Assembly: GCA_914767715.1 (NCBI GenBank)
Contig: OU612065.1
Span: forward strand, 37,696,001 to 37,760,000
Origin: Membranipora membranacea
Lineage: Eukaryota; Bryozoa; Gymnolaemata; Cheilostomatida; Membraniporidae
Length of the DNA: 64,000 nt
Direction: 5' to 3'
Shown: positions 36,243 to 48,597 of the stretch, piece after piece
How positions within the stretch are numbered: the stretch's first letter is position 1
How the letters are laid out: every line of letters begins with the position of its first letter
Notes under the pieces: model-generated
What the model saw: only the letters and a program-made list of their open reading frames with translations
What the model was told of the DNA's origin: nothing
Database searches by the model: none
Made by a program: the position numbers and the translations under genes

Positions 36243-36694
36243 TAACCACTTTAATCACTACATGACAAAACAGAGGGCTGTTACTGCGGGATTATACTAA
36301 TTTTTGAGGGCACGACCAAGGCTAACGGCTACCATTATTGCTGTTGTGGGCACGACAAAAATTAAAAACACTACCACTATCAGCGAGCATTGCAAAGTTA
36401 GATATGACTGGTTGCAGTATACGTTATAATTAATCAAATTAGTACAGCAATGTAAGCTAACCACTTCTTACACCTACTTATCAAAAAAAATATATACTGT
36501 GGGATTATACTGAATTTTGCGGATGGGTCAAAGACTAGAAAACTACCACTATCGGTGATTGCTGCAAAATTTCCAAACGAGACACTATCACTATCAGCGA
36601 TCGCTGAAAATTAGATATGACTGAGTCACTGAACACAATAAGCCTGCTCAGTTTGGAGCGCTTATTGTCAGTGTTTGCTGCGAGTTTGGTTGTT

Positions 36695-37033
36695 TCATGG
36701 TGTATTCTGACCAGCGTATATCTCTTCACTTTTAGGGGTTTGTAGATAGTGTTGCAAGGATTGGAAAATTGTTGGGATAGCATCCTTTTTGAGCAAAGCT
36801 CTCCCACCCACACCAGGAGGCCTTCTAAATGTATCTCGTTTCAAATGTTCGCTACATAGAACAGCATATTTGGGTAGAGTCCAGTTCTTGCGTTTAACGG
36901 CCGAAACCCATACCTTTAGTCTCTCCTCGTTATTCCTGGGGAAGGCGTGGAAGCTTAAATTAGGATTTCCTGCCGGGGTATTTTCACAGCCGTAAGCAGC
37001 ACACCAGTTTCTAGATGACTTTTTTAAAAGCAT
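36695..37033 (-). CDS. THAP-domain protein inside the P-type element
   Basis: From the ATG at 37033 the ORF gives 112 residues. The THAP signature is complete: CAAYGCENTPAGNPNLSFHA (C-x4-C), a central W in RLKVWVSAVKRKNW, then CSEHLKRDTF (C-x2-H) and DAIPTIF in place of the usual AVPTIF. THAP domains are C2CH zinc modules that bind the transposon ends in P elements. The rest is only about 30 residues (QSLQHYLQTPKSEEIYAGQ and a few more) with no RNase-H-like catalytic part. The ORF could be a repressor-like remnant or a first exon whose partners were deleted. Confidence 0.75.
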   Translation of the reverse strand: MLLKKSSRNWCAAYGCENTPAGNPNLSFHAFPRNNEERLKVWVSAVKRKNWTLPKYAVLCSEHLKRDTFRRPPGVGGRALLKKDAIPTIFQSLQHYLQTPKSEEIYAGQNTP

Positions 37034-37252
37034 CACAAATAATTACATATACAAATAATTATCATTAAACTACAGCTTTTGATATGATAAACAGAAATTG
37101 TAAAATCAATTTCATAGCAGCATCAGCATGGCCAAGAAAGATTTGCGAGATCACCGATTAAGTCTACTCACACTTTTTGACTGCTGTGCCAGTTCTGAGT
37201 TAGATATTTCGGGAGTAAATCAGAATTGTCATCTCAAATAGTGTCCCTCCAG

Positions 37253-37277
37253 GCCCCCCCCCCCCCCCCCCCGCCCC
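37253..37277 (+). repeat. Poly-C tract inside the P-type element
   Basis: A run of about 20 C broken by one G. Similar C runs occur at 2091-2106 and 57327-57334. Confidence 0.9.
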
Positions 37278-37527
37278 ATCACTATTGTTCCACCTTTTTT
37301 TTCTTACATTCAAATTTTACCACACCCATCGATTATTATTTACTATGTCTATAGCCTTAAATTTATGTGCAGGTATAGAAGGATGTGGGTATTATTATGT
37401 GACAATATTTAATTGATTTAGATCTTAGATGGATGGGACAAGCAGAAATTATGCAAAAAAATTCAATCCAATAAAGACGGAAATATGACAATGCATACAT
37501 GAGAGCCACCACTGGGCTGTTTCTTAC

Positions 37528-37659
37528 CTTATCATCTTGTGAAGTGGTAGCAGCAGGATTTTCATCTTGTGAAGATGAGGCAGCAAGATTATCATCTTGT
37601 GAAGATGAGGCAGCCAGATTATCATCTTGTGAAGACGAGGTAGCAGGCTGTAGGCTCAT
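37528..37659 (-). CDS. Possible exon with SSQDDNLAAS repeats inside the P-type element
   Basis: From an ATG at 37659 the minus strand encodes 44 residues: MSLQPATSSS, then three ten-residue units of the type QDDNLAASSS, ending QDDK at a good donor (AAG|GTAAGAA). The DNA is a 30-bp minisatellite. A related unit occurs at about 37770. It lies upstream of the THAP ORF on the same strand and could be a leader exon. It could equally be non-coding satellite. Confidence 0.35.
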
Positions 37660-37898
37660 TTAAAAATAGTTTTGCTATAAACTGAGCGGCGTGGGTATTA
37701 TATCCAGAACTTCTATGTTTGCCTTGTATCTCGCAACTGATGATAGTAAAATTGCAGCTGGGCTCACTTGTGAAGATGAGACAGCAGGCTGCAGGACGCA
37801 GGTTCACGTTATATAAATAAATAATCTCAACGAAGTATGAATATTAAAACCAGTAACCACTTTGTTTACATAGTATCTTTCATCTTCTGTTTCAGTAC

Positions 37899-38678
37899 AG
37901 GGCTGTATTTGTTTTGATAATTTGTATCTCATAAATTAAAACAGATCTAATATAATTTGGCTGGTATTATACCCTGCGTGCCTTGATTTACTATATTATT
38001 TCATTGATGAGAGATGACCATAGACTTAATATATATATATATGTGCCACGTACCCTAGCTTCATGATACATACATACATACCTGGAGTTGGCATACTCAA
38101 TTACCAGCACAGATCTACTCTTCCTCATGAAGCGACAAAAAAATTGCAGTAAAAACTTGTAACAAGGAATCCAAGCTGAGCAGGTTGTGCTCAGTCATGA
38201 CTAGGAATATTTATGCAAAAATCTATGATGATGGTGGTGGTGCTTTGATCTGGCTCATCCAACAAAATATTTGTGATACTGTGTTGTGGGTATTCTGTGC
38301 ATTTGAATAGTAGTGGTAGAAGTGTTAAGAGTAGATGGCTGTATTTGTTTCAGTATTTATTGGCTAATGATTGTAACTTATCAGGTCTGTTCTCGCTCTA
38401 GATTCGCCTAAGGAGTCAATTTTTTATACCATCTCGTGCGGAAAGGTCTTTTACATAAACTCACAAATTTTCTCTGTGTTTAAATAATTAGGGGCCGGAC
38501 AAGAGCTGATATCATGCGCGGCGTCCCTTGATTTTTCACATTATTTCATTGAATGGTATATAGTAAACTATGGCTCACAGCACAAACTAATTACGTCATG
38601 TCGTGCTATTTAAGTGGGACACATTATGATCAGTGAAGCATAAGCATTGTCCTGTCTAGGTAGTATATTAAGTCTCTG
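37899..38678 (-). repeat. Right terminal inverted repeat of the P-type element
   Basis: Reverse complement of 35478 to about 36242. A TA run at 38031-38044 is longer than its counterpart in the left arm. Confidence 0.8.
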
Positions 38679-38776
38679 GTTATAGTGCATGCGGTTTTTG
38701 AATCACTGGGGGAAAATTGTGCACAGCTGGATGCCAAAAAGTCATTATCTCTATGTGTTATAATGGCATTTTTCTT

Positions 38777-39208
38777 GCAGACATCCCTACCTTTGATGGG
38801 CCTGTATTTATCCTAAAGACTGATTTCCAAATTTGTTGGAATGTCCAACCTTCAACCTATACACCATATTATTGTCATTTTTTGCTAGGATTCATAGGCT
38901 AAGAGTGATCCAGGTTTTTGAAATGAGTTTTGTCATATAGATTTACATGTGACAATTGATAGACGGCTGGTCATCAAAATTAGGAAATGTCCGTGCATTG
39001 ACCTAAGCCCTATGTGAATCTATATGATAAAGCTAATATTAAAAACCTGGATTACTCATAGCCTATGTATCCTAGCAAAAAATGACAATAATATGGTGTA
39101 TAGCTTGAAGATTGGACATTTCAGAAAAGTTAGAAATCAGTCTTTAGGATAAATACAGAATGAATTATGACCTATCGAAGGTGGCTATGTCTGCATTAGA
39201 AAACTATC
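38777..39208. repeat. Hairpin repeat upstream of Asn-Gly-repeat copy 3
   Basis: Arms about 38777-38952 and 39008-39208 are reverse complements (for example TTTTTTGCTAGGATTCATAG against its partner at about 39056-39075), with a 55-base loop. A single, unfolded version of the right arm exists at 4510-4760. Confidence 0.7.
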
Positions 39209-39483
39209 CACTGTAACTTTTATATATTCTGAAATTGGCAGGTGGCCAGACTGATGAATTTCCCCCAGTGGATAAAAACCGCAGGCACTATAGCGATCAT
39301 TGAAGAGTCCGCAAGAAACACAGTCTCCATATCAACTAAGGTACGGTAACGATTCTATACAATTTCATTTTGCTTACACATGTTTCAGAAGTAATCATAG
39401 ACAGCTAGCACAGTGATACATAATTTTGCCTCCCTGAATGTATTTTTTATTTTCTTTCTTTTAGAATATAAACTGCTGTTATC

Positions 39484-39735
39484 ATGCTTGCATTGAGAGC
39501 ACTCGTTCTTCTGGTTGTTGCGGTGGCTTTTGCACAGTGTGGAGGCAAAGGAGGAAGCAAAAGGGGTTCCAGCAGCGGAACTAATGGAAATGGAAACGGT
39601 AACGGAAACTCAGACGGAGGAGAAAATGGTAATGGAAACGGAAATGGTAACTCAGGAAGTGGTGTCAACGGAAATGGTAACGGTAACGGCAACTCTGGTG
39701 GAAGCGAAGACTATAGATATATCTTGTCTAAGTAG
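39484..39735 (+). CDS. Secreted Asn-Gly-repeat protein, copy 3
   Basis: The 83-residue precursor begins MLALRALVLLVVAVAFA, then QCGGKGGSKRGSSSG, NG repeats, and a different tail, SEDYRYILSK. Exon 2 starts at 39465 after TTTCTTTTAG. The non-coding exon 1 ends at 39340 (donor GTACGG) and keeps CAGTCTCCATATCAACTAAG. The upstream DNA differs from copies 2 and 4: there is no TATAAAAG, only GATAAAAACC near 39270, and a hairpin repeat replaces the usual promoter block. AATAAATAAA lies about 100 bases after the stop. The repeat units drift among GN, DN and NN, which suggests selection for composition rather than exact sequence. Confidence 0.75.
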   Translation: MLALRALVLLVVAVAFAQCGGKGGSKRGSSSGTNGNGNGNGNSDGGENGNGNGNGNSGSGVNGNGNGNGNSGGSEDYRYILSK

Positions 39736-39849
39736 GTTTACCCGGATAATGACTAAAGAATGACTGCGAGTGCTATATTTCTGAAAGTATTATTACTATA
39801 TGATGACTTTGAATTTACCCTCGTTTTTATCTCAATAAATAAAGTGAAT

Positions 39850-41089
39850 TTAAAAAAAAACATCACCTCTGTTCATTTTAATCTCATCATGTTACAACAA
39901 GAAACTTTATTTAATTTATGCTGATAGACCATACATGGTCACTCCCACCTATTATTGATCGATTTTCCCAGAACAAGCAGAAAGCAATAATTGATTAGAT
40001 GTAAGCAGAGTGGGAAATACAAACACAATCAGTGTAAACTATTCATGTTATAATAAAATTTATACAAATGAAATCACAAGGATAAGATACTATTCAGTCA
40101 GACTTTGAAGTATGCAATGTAATGTTATATTGCCACACTGATTTTCCAAAAAATTGAATAAGATAAATTTGAATTCTTAAACCACCACTGCCACATATGC
40201 AAATGTGTGCTTATTGAGTTCTATATAGCTCAAAAACTAATATAATGAGGCTGCTATCTCAGAACTTTAACCTATTGGTCAAATAATTTGCACAAATTTT
40301 AAGCTACGATGGAACCAAATGTTTCCTAGAAGCAGTGTTCATGTCTCTAATATTATTGTATTAAGTTTAACAATCACTGTGGAGACTCGGATGATGGTTT
40401 GTTGATATTAGAATTCAATTCCTTTCTGCATATCTGTTTTGGTGCAAAAATACTTTTATCTTCTTGCCACATAGATCAATGAAGACAATAATGTCAACAA
40501 GTTACTTTTTAACTACTCTGTTATCTGTAAACTTTCTAGAGAACCTCTTTAAACAAATAATTAAATAATGTACGTTCTCTCATAAGACAGGGAGTGAGAC
40601 TATTGTAATGGCCTGTTCATTTAACCATTTTAATTTAATTCAAGTCATTCTGCTATCACTATCAGTAAACAATTTTGAAGCAATCATTTAAACCTGGATA
40701 TATGCTCTACTCCGAAGATATCTGATATCAAGTTATTCTTGTATTTCTTACAGATTATTATTGAGATACATCTTATTGCAAACAATCAGCTATTTACATG
40801 TGTTCGAATCTTATCTTGACATCAGAAGAGTGAGCAATGCTTGGTCAACTATTTACCTGCAACAACTTCATTTCTCTAATCAGGGTTTAAGTAATATTCA
40901 AACATTATACATCAGCAACCTAATGAAGGAAATGAAATACTCCAATCTTAAGCCTGTAGCTCTGTGGGGTTATCAAGCCGATAAGCAGAGAAGAGTTCTC
41001 AGTTCAAGTTTCAGGAAATAAATTATACATATGTTTTGTTTGGTTGAATTGAAAATATTGGTGTGATATACTTGCACAAGAACATTATT
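39850..41089. other. Non-coding flank of Asn-Gly-repeat copy 3
   Basis: The first 150 bases are diverged relatives of the 3' flanks of copies 2 and 4. 40435-40810 is inverted relative to 33460-33840. No gene seen. Confidence 0.5.
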
Positions 41090-42435
41090 GAAGGATAGAA
41101 CTGATTTCAAATTGGGAAAAACCCAGGGTCTAGAAGGGTCTTGAGTTTGTTATCTCCCCTGTTACAGATGAACTCTAGAATATCCTTGTCTTAAGCTAGC
41201 TTTGACCAATACTGATTTGTATTAATTTCAGTGTAAGTTTAGCGGCCTAGTAACTGTCCTAGGCAAACAGGATTAGGCTTACTGTAATACTGTAAGTGGA
41301 TCATCATATTAGTGTTAATATGTAAAATTAGTTATAACTTTTAATAATGTTCTTGTGCAAGTAAATTCCGTATTTTGGCATTGCAATGAGAATGCTTTGA
41401 TATGAACATTGGTTGTTTTTCGCTTCCATAAACGCTTTAAAATCAAATGATAAACATTGACAAGTCTTTCGGATGTTCTGTTTAGCTTGTTTAGCTTAGC
41501 TAGTCTTCCTGTCTTGGTTTATACAGATCAGGGCTATGATTCCAGGGATCAACTGTGTATTTAAGTGTAATAAAACGCTCCTCCTCTTCCTAGCCATAAG
41601 GAGAAGATGTCGGTTGCTTTCTTGTCTCCCTGGAACCTTAATAGTGTGACATACTGGGTACAGGGCATCAGGGTTATAAGCCTTGCCACAGCGCTTTCAG
41701 ACTGCAAATAAAGCGACAAAGATTTTTTTCAATAAATGAATGATAGTCTAAAATTAGAAGATCTGAATTCGCATGCAATCGTGCCAATGCTGTGTTAAAG
41801 ATATTGCTCCATGCCAAGGATCAAAATATAGCAATTTTAATTTTGATAGTCTTCTCTTTGCCTAAGAATTTCGTTTTCAAGTTAACTCAAGTTTTTGTAC
41901 ATAACGGTGAACTATTTTTGACACTTAAAATAACATATCATAATACTGGCAGACTTGTGTCTCCCACAAAACTGTCAATGCCACTAATGTTAAATCACTG
42001 GGAGACATAATGATGGGGTTACAACAGCACTATTGTTTTATTCCTGCTATATAATTTTATTCTTAAACCAGTAAAATTGAATGCAGGAATTTCAGACTTT
42101 GCAAAATGTAATAATTGCTGGAGCCATTCTGTACTGGCGCATCAATTTGGCAAGTTCTCTGGTAACTGAATCACACAGACGGAAATAAACCAATCATGGC
42201 CAAAGTTTCATAAGAGAAATTGTTGTGTAAAACGGTGACATCCTTGATGTCACGGTTCTTGAAGCGTATGCCTAATGTCAGTGATTATTAGCTGACAAAA
42301 TCAACTTCCCATCCAAAATGTCCATGCTTCTGTCAATCAGAGGAAGCGGTGTGGTGAATTTATAATAGATCATCATTTTCATTCAGATTTAAGATGGGGA
42401 GTGGTCGCCCTGATGAAATCCTTTTCCCCTTAGAT
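41090..42435 (-). repeat. Inverted duplication, pair with 11590-12735
   Basis: Reverse complement of 11590-12735. No coding signal was seen. Region 42436-43211 downstream holds nothing I can identify. Confidence 0.7.
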
Positions 42436-43211
42436 CGCAGAGCATAACATGCACAAACAATATGTTTAATGGTTTCATAAATCTGCTGTTAGTAAATAAT
42501 ATCCTATGGTAATTGGCAATCCTTGAATATTTCTTTTCGTTAAGTGGGTTCATGACTTTGCAAGCTGCCTATAAGTAGGTTTTCTCGTACATTTTGTACT
42601 ATGTTCGCTGATAAGACAAATGAGTTGACAGACTCGGGAAATTATGAGTGAGCATTCTTTGAGCAATTTAATGGTTTCGGGTATAATTCTTGTCATGGGA
42701 AATTGTTGTGGCTTGTGTTATATTCAGTAAACACAAAAAAATTGTAAAGATAGATAATACACTACCCAAATGTGCCAGTGTATGTCAAAAGCAGATCAAT
42801 AATATCATAAATTGGACTTTTCTGTAAAATTTTCGCTGCTGTCCAGCTCCAACTTTCAAATCAAGTCAAGCACCCGCCCACTTTTTTCATTGGATTTCAC
42901 ATTTGATTTCGAGAGAAGAATAGAAACCGTTCAAAAATGCTTAGTCAACGGACAGATCATGTTTTTTTCACGGCTTGTGATATCAAAAGAATCACGTCGT
43001 ACGTACATCAAATTGAAGGGATTTTTGTCCTGTGTTAGAATATCATCCAAGCAAATAAAAATACGGCGGACTTTTTCTTGCCTGTTTCTCCTTACAACAA
43101 AAGGCTGAGCGCACAAGTGCGGTTGGTGCAACCCTCTAATTTTGGCTATTATATTTTTACCTATATTAACCTTGTTATTGTACTTTTTCGCCTAAATATT
43201 TTCAGCCTATA

Positions 43212-44322
43212 CCAGATGACACATTTTGACCCGCCGATTCAATTTAAAACTTATCGACATACTTTACACAGCGTCGTTCTATCAAGAATGCTTAATGGCT
43301 GCCATACTGGATGCAAAGTCAAGTCAAAGAGAACCAAACGAAATGATTCCCATATATTCTGAATTCAACTAATGGTGTCCCAATGTATGTGCATACCAAT
43401 GAGCAATCCTTAAGCGGTAAGAAAAGGGAAGTGGGGCGACCACAAAACTGCAGCAAGAAGTCAAAGCTGAAATCGATCCAGAGGGGCACCGTGTGAATGC
43501 ATTAGGGTTGCGCTTGTGAATCTCTACAACACTATCTGTATTGTGTATGTATTGATGCTAAGCTGCCGATGCCACTTTTAAAGCAGAAATGCCAAGTGCA
43601 GGGTCACCATACCATATATCATTTTGAAGAGCTCAAAAAGTTATACAAGCTTGTAGGTTCTCAAGGTGCTCACAAATTCTCTGAATTTTTAACAGTTTGA
43701 AAAATTGATATTTGATTTTGATTTCTGTCCCTAAACCATAGGATCCAAGTCTGCCGTGGAGGCAGTTAGCTAAGAATTGATATCCTATCCCAAGAGATCT
43801 AATTGTATAAAGCCTTTATGGATGAAAGATCCATTTTTTATCGCGCATGCTTAATTCCCTTCTCTCCTCGGCTCTTTTGCCTCTGTATTCTGCAGGGGAA
43901 ATAAACCCTAAGAAGACCCAATCGTTATCCCATAAATATTTTTAAATAAAAATTTAAATCATTGTTGGTAGGTATGGTGCACACTAGGTCCCTATAAAGC
44001 TACTCACAGTAATGAGATCATTCCAATGATAAAAAAAAGTACATCTGTCATTTCTGCTTCAATCAATGCCAAACAAGATGAATTGCCCAAAGTAACGCTC
44101 ATTCATTACTGAATTTTCAAGCTATGGTTAACTCGATGGTCAATCATCAGAATACCAAAAAATGATGACAGGATTTGCAAGCACAACAGGCATTGCTGTT
44201 TATCGGATCAAGCTTGATCCTGGATCAATTCTATAAAATCCTGTAATTTCTCGTTTGACCCCTATTTTATACTTAATGCAAGTCACTGTTGAAGCCTTGT
44301 TAAAAGCTGTGTTACCTATTTT
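43212..44322 (-). repeat. Inverted duplication, pair with 34213-35325
   Basis: Reverse complement of 34213-35325. The last 300 bases also belong to the 44009-50947 block, so two duplications overlap here. Palindrome GGATCAAGCTTGATCC is at 44205-44220, and also at 6235-6250. Confidence 0.75.
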
Positions 44323-47300
44323 ATGCTTAGTGCAAGTAAGTCACTGTTGAAGCATTGTTATTAGCTGTGGTACCAGAGGAGACCCTCAACCTATACTACA
44401 ACAACACATCAGCATGCGGTTTAATGATTGGATTATGACTCTGGAGCTGTCAATCAAAGGAGATCAGGATCAGGGTGACTACCTCAACCTCAAAACTAAA
44501 TAGATGTATGATCTATTATAACTCTATCACACAGCTTCTGATGATAGAAATAAGTAGTATTGACAGTTTGGAAGGGAAGTCAAATTCTTTCAGCTAATAA
44601 TCACTGACATTAGGCCTACGCTTCCAGAAACCTGACAAGGATGTCACAGTCTAGCACAACTGTTTCGCTTATGAAAGTTTAGACAACAAGGGTTTATTTT
44701 CGTCTGTATGTGCAACCCAGTTTCCGGATCTTGAAAGACCCTGTCATTCTATGATAGTGACATGTGATCGTATCATACTGGCAGATTGGCGTTTTTTAGC
44801 AAAACTGCCGCTGTCTAATCAATGGAGGATAGTAATAGTTTGGTGGAAACATAGCATTTATTATGTCTTTCGTCCTTCAAAAGCTTTATTTTAGAACATG
44901 TAAACTGAAAGCAAAAGAATTAGATTTTGCACACTGACATAATTGCTCGAGCCACCCTGTATTCGCGCAGGCACTTTGGCAGGTTTCTTTTCTAGACTGT
45001 CAAAAATAGTTCACAAAAATTGTGTAAAAAATTGAAGTAATATTTATTGACAAGACAACTGAGATTAAAAATTAATGTTGTCATTGTTGGCACCGAAAGG
45101 AAATTTTTACCTCGGCAAGGTGTCTATGGAACAGAACCATAACTCAAGGAGGAACACTGCGTGTTCAAATAAAGTGAGGCCAATCTCCTTCACCAAACCG
45201 TCAAAATTTATATGTATTTGATTTCCATTTGGCTTGTGATTTGGATACTGCAATTGGAGTTTTTCATTTCCCCCATTATGATGCTTATGTCAGCTGTGTC
45301 TTATCTCTCTTACTTAATATTTACACACTCAGTGGAATCATTTAAATTGATTATTATTAGTTAAACGAAGTACAAGTAGCCTGTGTAGAAGTTATCATTT
45401 GCAGTCACAGTGAATATAATTTCTACATTCAGAGTTGGTCTTCAGATATCATAACCTTATTGAGTGTATAATATTTAGTTTTTGTGTTCGGTATGTCAAA
45501 GAAGATCAATTCAGATTGGTGCTAAAATCACAGAAAGTTAAATATGGTGATGCTACAAGCACCAATGTTCATTTTCTGACTGCAAGACTTTTCATAGCAT
45601 CAATCCATTTATGATTGAGACTCAAATGTGTTAGTAATTTGCGACATTGATGGATATAATGCTGAGGGATACAGATTGGTTGTTAATTTATGTTATACGG
45701 CAGTCGATTAGACATATACCCAGTAGTGACCACTTTATTGTCTTGTAACCAATTATTGATACCAGTGTAAAAAGCTCTTATCATACAAGGACACTAACAA
45801 AAGATACACTAAGTAATAATACTGAATTTGACACTCCCAGATATTCTCAACATCGTGACGAAAAAGAAAAACATCATCTTCGGGGAAGAGCGTAAACATG
45901 ATGACTTTAAAAAGTTATAATCTCACTGAAGTTAGGGGACCAGGGCACAGGTAGTCCAGTCAAGCAGAGCTAGTTAGGATATCCTAATTTGCTGCATACA
46001 TCTCTCTTGCTGTTAAGATCGCTGTCATCTCCTATGATTGAATTTATCATCCCCTCACTTACAGTGGACAAATTTTGAACGCATCGTAATCATACGTGAA
46101 AAACTATGGAAACTTGTTATTGAGAGTAGGCTACTTCTTCTAAACTTCCTGTTCTTGTTGTTGCCTTCTATCAACTAGTTAACTAACTCAAACAGAATGT
46201 TTCCTTGATCGGAGAGATTGAGTTTGCAGATCCCAAGTTTCTTAAAAGAGAAAATCTCACCCTCTTTTATGTCACATCAATTGCGATTTTTTATTTATCA
46301 CATTTGGTTACGTAAATAAAAATTATATCAGACGCACAAATAAATAGTTAACATAGTATATATAACTTTCATGTTCCCTGGCTGAGGCTGATTAAGTGTG
46401 TCATGATATCTCAAATTCTCTCAAGACTCAAATTCATTGACAGCAAGACTGACCCTATAAACTTAAAGACTGGTGTCAATAAAAACAACTGTGATGTTCT
46501 ATAAAAATAAATTTCACTGTTAATTTCAAGTTTCTCAATACAAAACCACAATCATCAGGGATATCCGTTGCAATTGATGTCCCTTTTTGGTATTGAGGAT
46601 TTTTTGTTGTCAAAGCCACTGACAGTCAATTGTTCATTGCTGTATATTCTAACTTTAAAGTGGATGACGTGTTTGAGACAGGGCTTTGGAAATTAAGGAC
46701 TAATGCTAAATTTTTCGGACCTCGATTGATGACCAATTCTTAAATTGAATAACTTGGACAGTTGTATTATTTTTGGACTTTCTTTCAACGATGCAATATA
46801 TACTGTTTTGATAAAGCACGATTCACTTTACTTCAAATCATCTAATAGTTGTGCATATTGTTTGGATTATCGCAGTAGCAGATCCACATGCCGTTTATAT
46901 GCTGTGTTAGCTAGCAGAATACACCTATCCAATAATGTTAGTACTCTCAATAAAATCATATCTCACTCCGGAGCCTTTTGATGAGAGTGGATATTGAAAT
47001 GTAATTTAAAAATACACAAATATAGGTTGGTGCATTTGTCAATTACATTGTATTACTAGTTTTATTCAATTATTTTATAAAAGAGAATTATCTTTTTCTT
47101 AGTTGTCATAGTTATCAGCTGATATAGTTTTCAGAGAAACAGAGGAAAATGCTGTCCACTTAGAGTAGTAACTGAGCACCAGAGACACCATATCATTCTG
47201 TCATTATGGCCACAACCTGTATTGAACAAAAGTATAAATGGGCATGAGTATTCACATATTCTATAAGCGTTTTGAATGATTAAAGACTACTTCATTTTTG

Positions 47301-47365
47301 GTTTATAATGTATAAATGAGCACAACACAAGCAATCAATAACTCGTAAACTGAGTTTTGCTTACC

Positions 47366-48464
47366 TTAGCTGTAGCTTGCCTTTGGTGCTGGCTTGGGGT
47401 TGGTGACACTGACTTTCACCTTTGGTACTGTTACTTTGACTTTTGGTACAGTTACCTTCACATCTGGAATCTTTACGTCAGGGATTTTTACATCTGGTAT
47501 GTTGACGTTAATGGAACTGCCTGTTAATTTGAATTTAAAAAAGTTAAACATGTGACAATAAATTTTTCAAAGGATTATGAGTTGTGAACTAATAATGATT
47601 TTTGAAGATATGGCTAAACCTGTCATCTTTGCAGTATTTTCTTAAGGATGGTGGAGAGTGGCCAAAGTAAAAAGCAAAATTACTTATTTTTAGCATAACG
47701 TTCCCTTACCTCCACTTCCACCTTTACTGCTGTGTCCACCTTTACCACTCTTTCCACCTGAAGATGAGTATCCTCCAGCTACAGCCAGGCCTAAGTGATT
47801 TAATGAAACATGATTCAAGCATAGATAACTATAAATTCAAGCTAGGATGACTATATGGTCAACGTGAAGCTGAAGTTTGTTTAATCAGGGTTTCAGAAAC
47901 CTATAAAATTTACAAATAACCTAAGATGGTTCACAGCCTTTAAAGGGCAACCATGGCTTCAGACAACTTTTCATTGATTAGAAGCAGATTGCACCTTCTG
48001 CACAGGGAAAAAGACAAAATCTAATTCGGATAATTATTCAGCCAGGATTCTTTCATCCATCAGGTACTCAAACTCAGCTAAAATAAGTTACCACAGAGCA
48101 GTTTCCTGTTCCTGTAATTATTTATTCTGTGCTCTATCATCATTACAGCGATGTCTTGGAACCTCCCTTCAACTGAAGTGTTACCCAGCATAGAATCAAC
48201 TACTTTTAGTTTTGCATCGCGTAATGCACAAAGCTGATGCTGCCTAGCACATTATTTACTACCCATCAATGCATTGCTGCGAAACCTTGGTTACCCTTTA
48301 AATACTTCTAGTCATAAATGAGTTCTGTATAGCTTTATTATTTTACTCTTGAAGGCATCCAATCTATCTTAAACTTGTCTAATTATTATAAATGATAATT
48401 TAATCAAGAATATATACTCACCAATAACGGCAGCAAGAGCAAGGATTGTGATCAGCTTGTTCAT
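47366..48464 (-). CDS. Small secreted protein with PDVK / PKVKV repeats
   Basis: Three coding exons on the minus strand: 48464-48422, 47790-47710, 47520-47366. All coding junctions are phase 1, and the total is 279 nt (92 residues). The first encodes the signal peptide MNKLITILALAAVIG. The second is Gly/Ser/Lys-rich (GGYSSSGGKSGKGGHSSKGG). The third has alternating repeats INVNIPDVKIPDVKIPDVK, then VTVPKVKVTVPKVKVSV, and a basic tail ending PKPAPKASYS. The repeats have beta-strand periodicity, with hydrophobic and charged residues alternating and Pro every five to six residues. The pattern recalls AHNAK-type repeats, but this protein is tiny and secreted. A non-coding exon (48598 to about 48640) and TATA box precede it. 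The stop is followed by donor GTAAGC, so a 3'-UTR exon is likely, ending near AATAAA at about 47062-47068. I do not recognise a known family. Confidence 0.8.
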
Positions 48465-48597
48465 CTTCTGCAAAGTCAAAAAAACAACATGATAAAGAGG
48501 TTTCTTTTTACTATTATAAAATATTGTTTTGATAACTTTGAAAAGGTTTTGTAATTACTATACCATGAGACAGGTGACATTATAATTTTGTGCTTAC

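Larger units (their letters stand above)
35478..38678. mobile_element. P-type DNA transposon with long inverted repeats and THAP ORF
   Basis: Ends read CATAGACTTAATATACTACC on the left and, in reverse complement, the same with one change (CAGAGACTT...) on the right. Both are flanked by a perfect 8-bp duplication GTTATAGT (35470-35477 and 38679-38686). The arms stay alignable for about 770 bp (35478 to about 36242 and about 37899 to 38678). Inside are repeated subterminal motifs (ACTACCACTATC, GGGATTATACT) and a THAP ORF on the minus strand. P-superfamily elements are known for 8-bp target duplications, CA-starting ends and THAP DNA-binding domains. No transposase catalytic domain is visible in the 1.65-kb centre, so this is probably a non-autonomous, internally deleted copy. 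Confidence 0.8.

Noticed and set aside
36535-36813. Minus-strand frame overlapping the THAP ORF
   Set aside because: Different frame, no domain. It covers the end of the THAP ORF and non-coding subterminal repeats.
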